Source of the DNA: Dolomitihabitans soli
Lineage (GTDB): Bacteria > Actinomycetota > Actinomycetes > Streptosporangiales > Streptosporangiaceae
DNA length: 64,000 nucleotides
Assembly: GCF_022213955.1 (NCBI RefSeq)
Contig: NZ_JAKNTW010000005.1
Coordinates: forward strand, 434,001-498,000
Reading direction: 5' to 3'
Shown here: positions 63,224 through 64,000 of the stretch, in pieces
How the letters are laid out: each line of letters opens with the position of its first letter
Position numbering within the stretch: position 1 is the first letter of the stretch
Position numbers and translations under genes: made by a program
The notes under the pieces: model-generated
The model's database searches: none
Seen by the model: the letters and a program-made list of their open reading frames with translations, nothing else
What the model was told of the DNA's origin: nothing

Positions 63224-64000
63224 ATGTTCGAAACGGTGCTCATCGCCAACCGGGGCGAGATCGCGGTCCGCGTCAGCCGTACGCTGCGCCGGCTGGGGGT
63301 TCGCGCGGTGGCCGTGCACACGGCGGCCGACGCGGGAGCCCGGCACGTGCGCGCGGCCGACCTCGCCGTGAGCGTGCCCGGCTACCTCGACATGGACGCC
63401 ATCGTGGCCGCCGCGCTGGCCACCGGCGCGCAGGCGGTCCACCCCGGTTACGGCTTCCTCGCCGAGAACGCGGCCTTCGCCCGGCGGTGCGCCGAGGCCG
63501 GCCTGGTCTTCGTCGGGCCGCCGCCCTCGGCCATCGAGGCCATGGGCGACAAGATCCAGGCCAAGGCGACGGTGTCGGCCGCCGGGGTGCCCGTGGTGCC
63601 CGGCGGCGCCGAGCCCGACGACGACCTGGCCGAGGCCGCGCACCGGGTCGGTTTCCCCGTCCTGATCAAGCCGTCGGCCGGGGGCGGCGGCAAGGGCATG
63701 GTCGTGGTGCGGGCCGCCGCCGAACTGCCCGCGGCGATCGAGTCCGCCCGGCGCGGCGCGCTGGCCGCGTTCGGCGACGGGACCCTGCTCGTCGAGCGGT
63801 TCGTGGCCGGGCCGAGGCACATCGAGATCCAGGTCCTCGCCGACGCCCACGGCAACGTGGTCCACCTGGGCGAGCGCGAGTGCAGCCTGCAGCGCCGGCA
63901 CCAGAAGATCGTCGAGGAGGCTCCCTCCCCGCTGCTGGACCCCCCGACCAGGGAACGGATGGGCGCGGCCGCCGTGGAGGCAGCCCGCTCGGTCGGCTAC
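63224..64000 (+). CDS. acyl-CoA carboxylase alpha (biotin carboxylase) subunit, 3' end beyond the window
   Basis: The first 259 residues of a biotin carboxylase subunit are present, open to the edge. N-terminal segment [27 protein letters not shown], the ATP-grasp glycine loop [13 protein letters not shown] and the [20 protein letters not shown] motif are standard. ATG 63224 is taken; a GTG nine bases earlier (63215) overlaps the previous stop. The missing part should hold the biotin-carrier domain. Together with the beta subunit it carboxylates a branched or short acyl-CoA. Confidence 0.95.
   Translation, partial: MFETVLIANRGEIAVRVSRTLRRLGVRAVAVHTAADAGARHVRAADLAVSVPGYLDMDAIVAAALATGAQAVHPGYGFLAENAAFARRCAEAGLVFVGPPPSAIEAMGDKIQAKATVSAAGVPVVPGGAEPDDDLAEAAHRVGFPVLIKPSAGGGGKGMVVVRAAAELPAAIESARRGALAAFGDGTLLVERFVAGPRHIEIQVLADAHGNVVHLGERECSLQRRHQKIVEEAPSPLLDPPTRERMGAAAVEAARSVGY

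Overview
The window is high-GC, densely coded DNA with many GTG starts, leaderless genes and four-base stop/start overlaps. Gene content (SigA-like TTGAC promoters, LCP ligase, Ser/Thr kinase, CUT1 sugar importer without its own ATPase, AA10 chitin oxygenase, leucine-type acyl-CoA carboxylase) points to a filamentous actinomycete chromosome, most likely Streptosporangiales; this assignment is inference from style and gene content. No rRNA, tRNA, CRISPR array, phage or plasmid origin was seen.

Layout: (1) 1-5.4 kb, organosulfur use: part of an aldehyde dehydrogenase, a TauD-type dioxygenase and a convergent ssuABC-type importer. The dioxygenase and the importer are each preceded by a tiny leaderless cysteine-type leader peptide, and both promoters carry the same 16-bp element. 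(2) 6.1-14.2 kb: a tightly coupled SWIM / DUF5691 / MoxR AAA+ / DUF5682 / VWA operon, the actinobacterial counterpart of E. coli yehLMPQ, function unknown. (3) 14.2-16.6 kb: MFS exporter with a divergent TetR regulator. (4) 16.8-28.1 kb: a putative sugar-derivative catabolic locus (DapA-like aldolase, DegT aminotransferase, Tat-exported beta-propeller, ABC importer, two amidohydrolase-fold proteins, an enolase-superfamily protein). Its promoters share an 18-bp GntR/HutC-like palindrome, so the locus looks like one regulon whose repressor is not encoded here. (5) 28.1-29.85 kb: an IS605-type element with an intact tnpB and a dead tnpA.

(6) 30.2-35.1 kb: MarR-like regulator, LCP ligase, two alpha/beta hydrolases. 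(7) 35.2-47.9 kb: a cluster of SMC/Rad50-type machines: sbcDC, a Uma2-fold nuclease, and facing them a three-gene operon with a highly divergent SMC-like ATPase and two accessory proteins, reminiscent of MukBEF/MksBEF/Wadjet but without a JetD-like nuclease. (8) 48.1-51.5 kb: a secreted SH3-like protein and a MoxR ATPase with a long repetitive N-terminus, followed by a DUF58 gene broken by a nonsense codon and truncated. (9) 51.5-61 kb: alcohol dehydrogenase, chitin-active LPMO, Ser/Thr kinase with an M50-type membrane protease, CorA, fused E1 of a branched-chain-type 2-oxoacid dehydrogenase, and a secreted three-repeat protein. (10) 60.9-64 kb: TetR regulator divergent from acyl-CoA carboxylase beta and (partial) alpha subunits.

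The strongest leads are the paired cysteine leader peptides with visible Shine-Dalgarno sequestration, the 18-bp-operator regulon, the yeh-like operon, and the divergent SMC operon.
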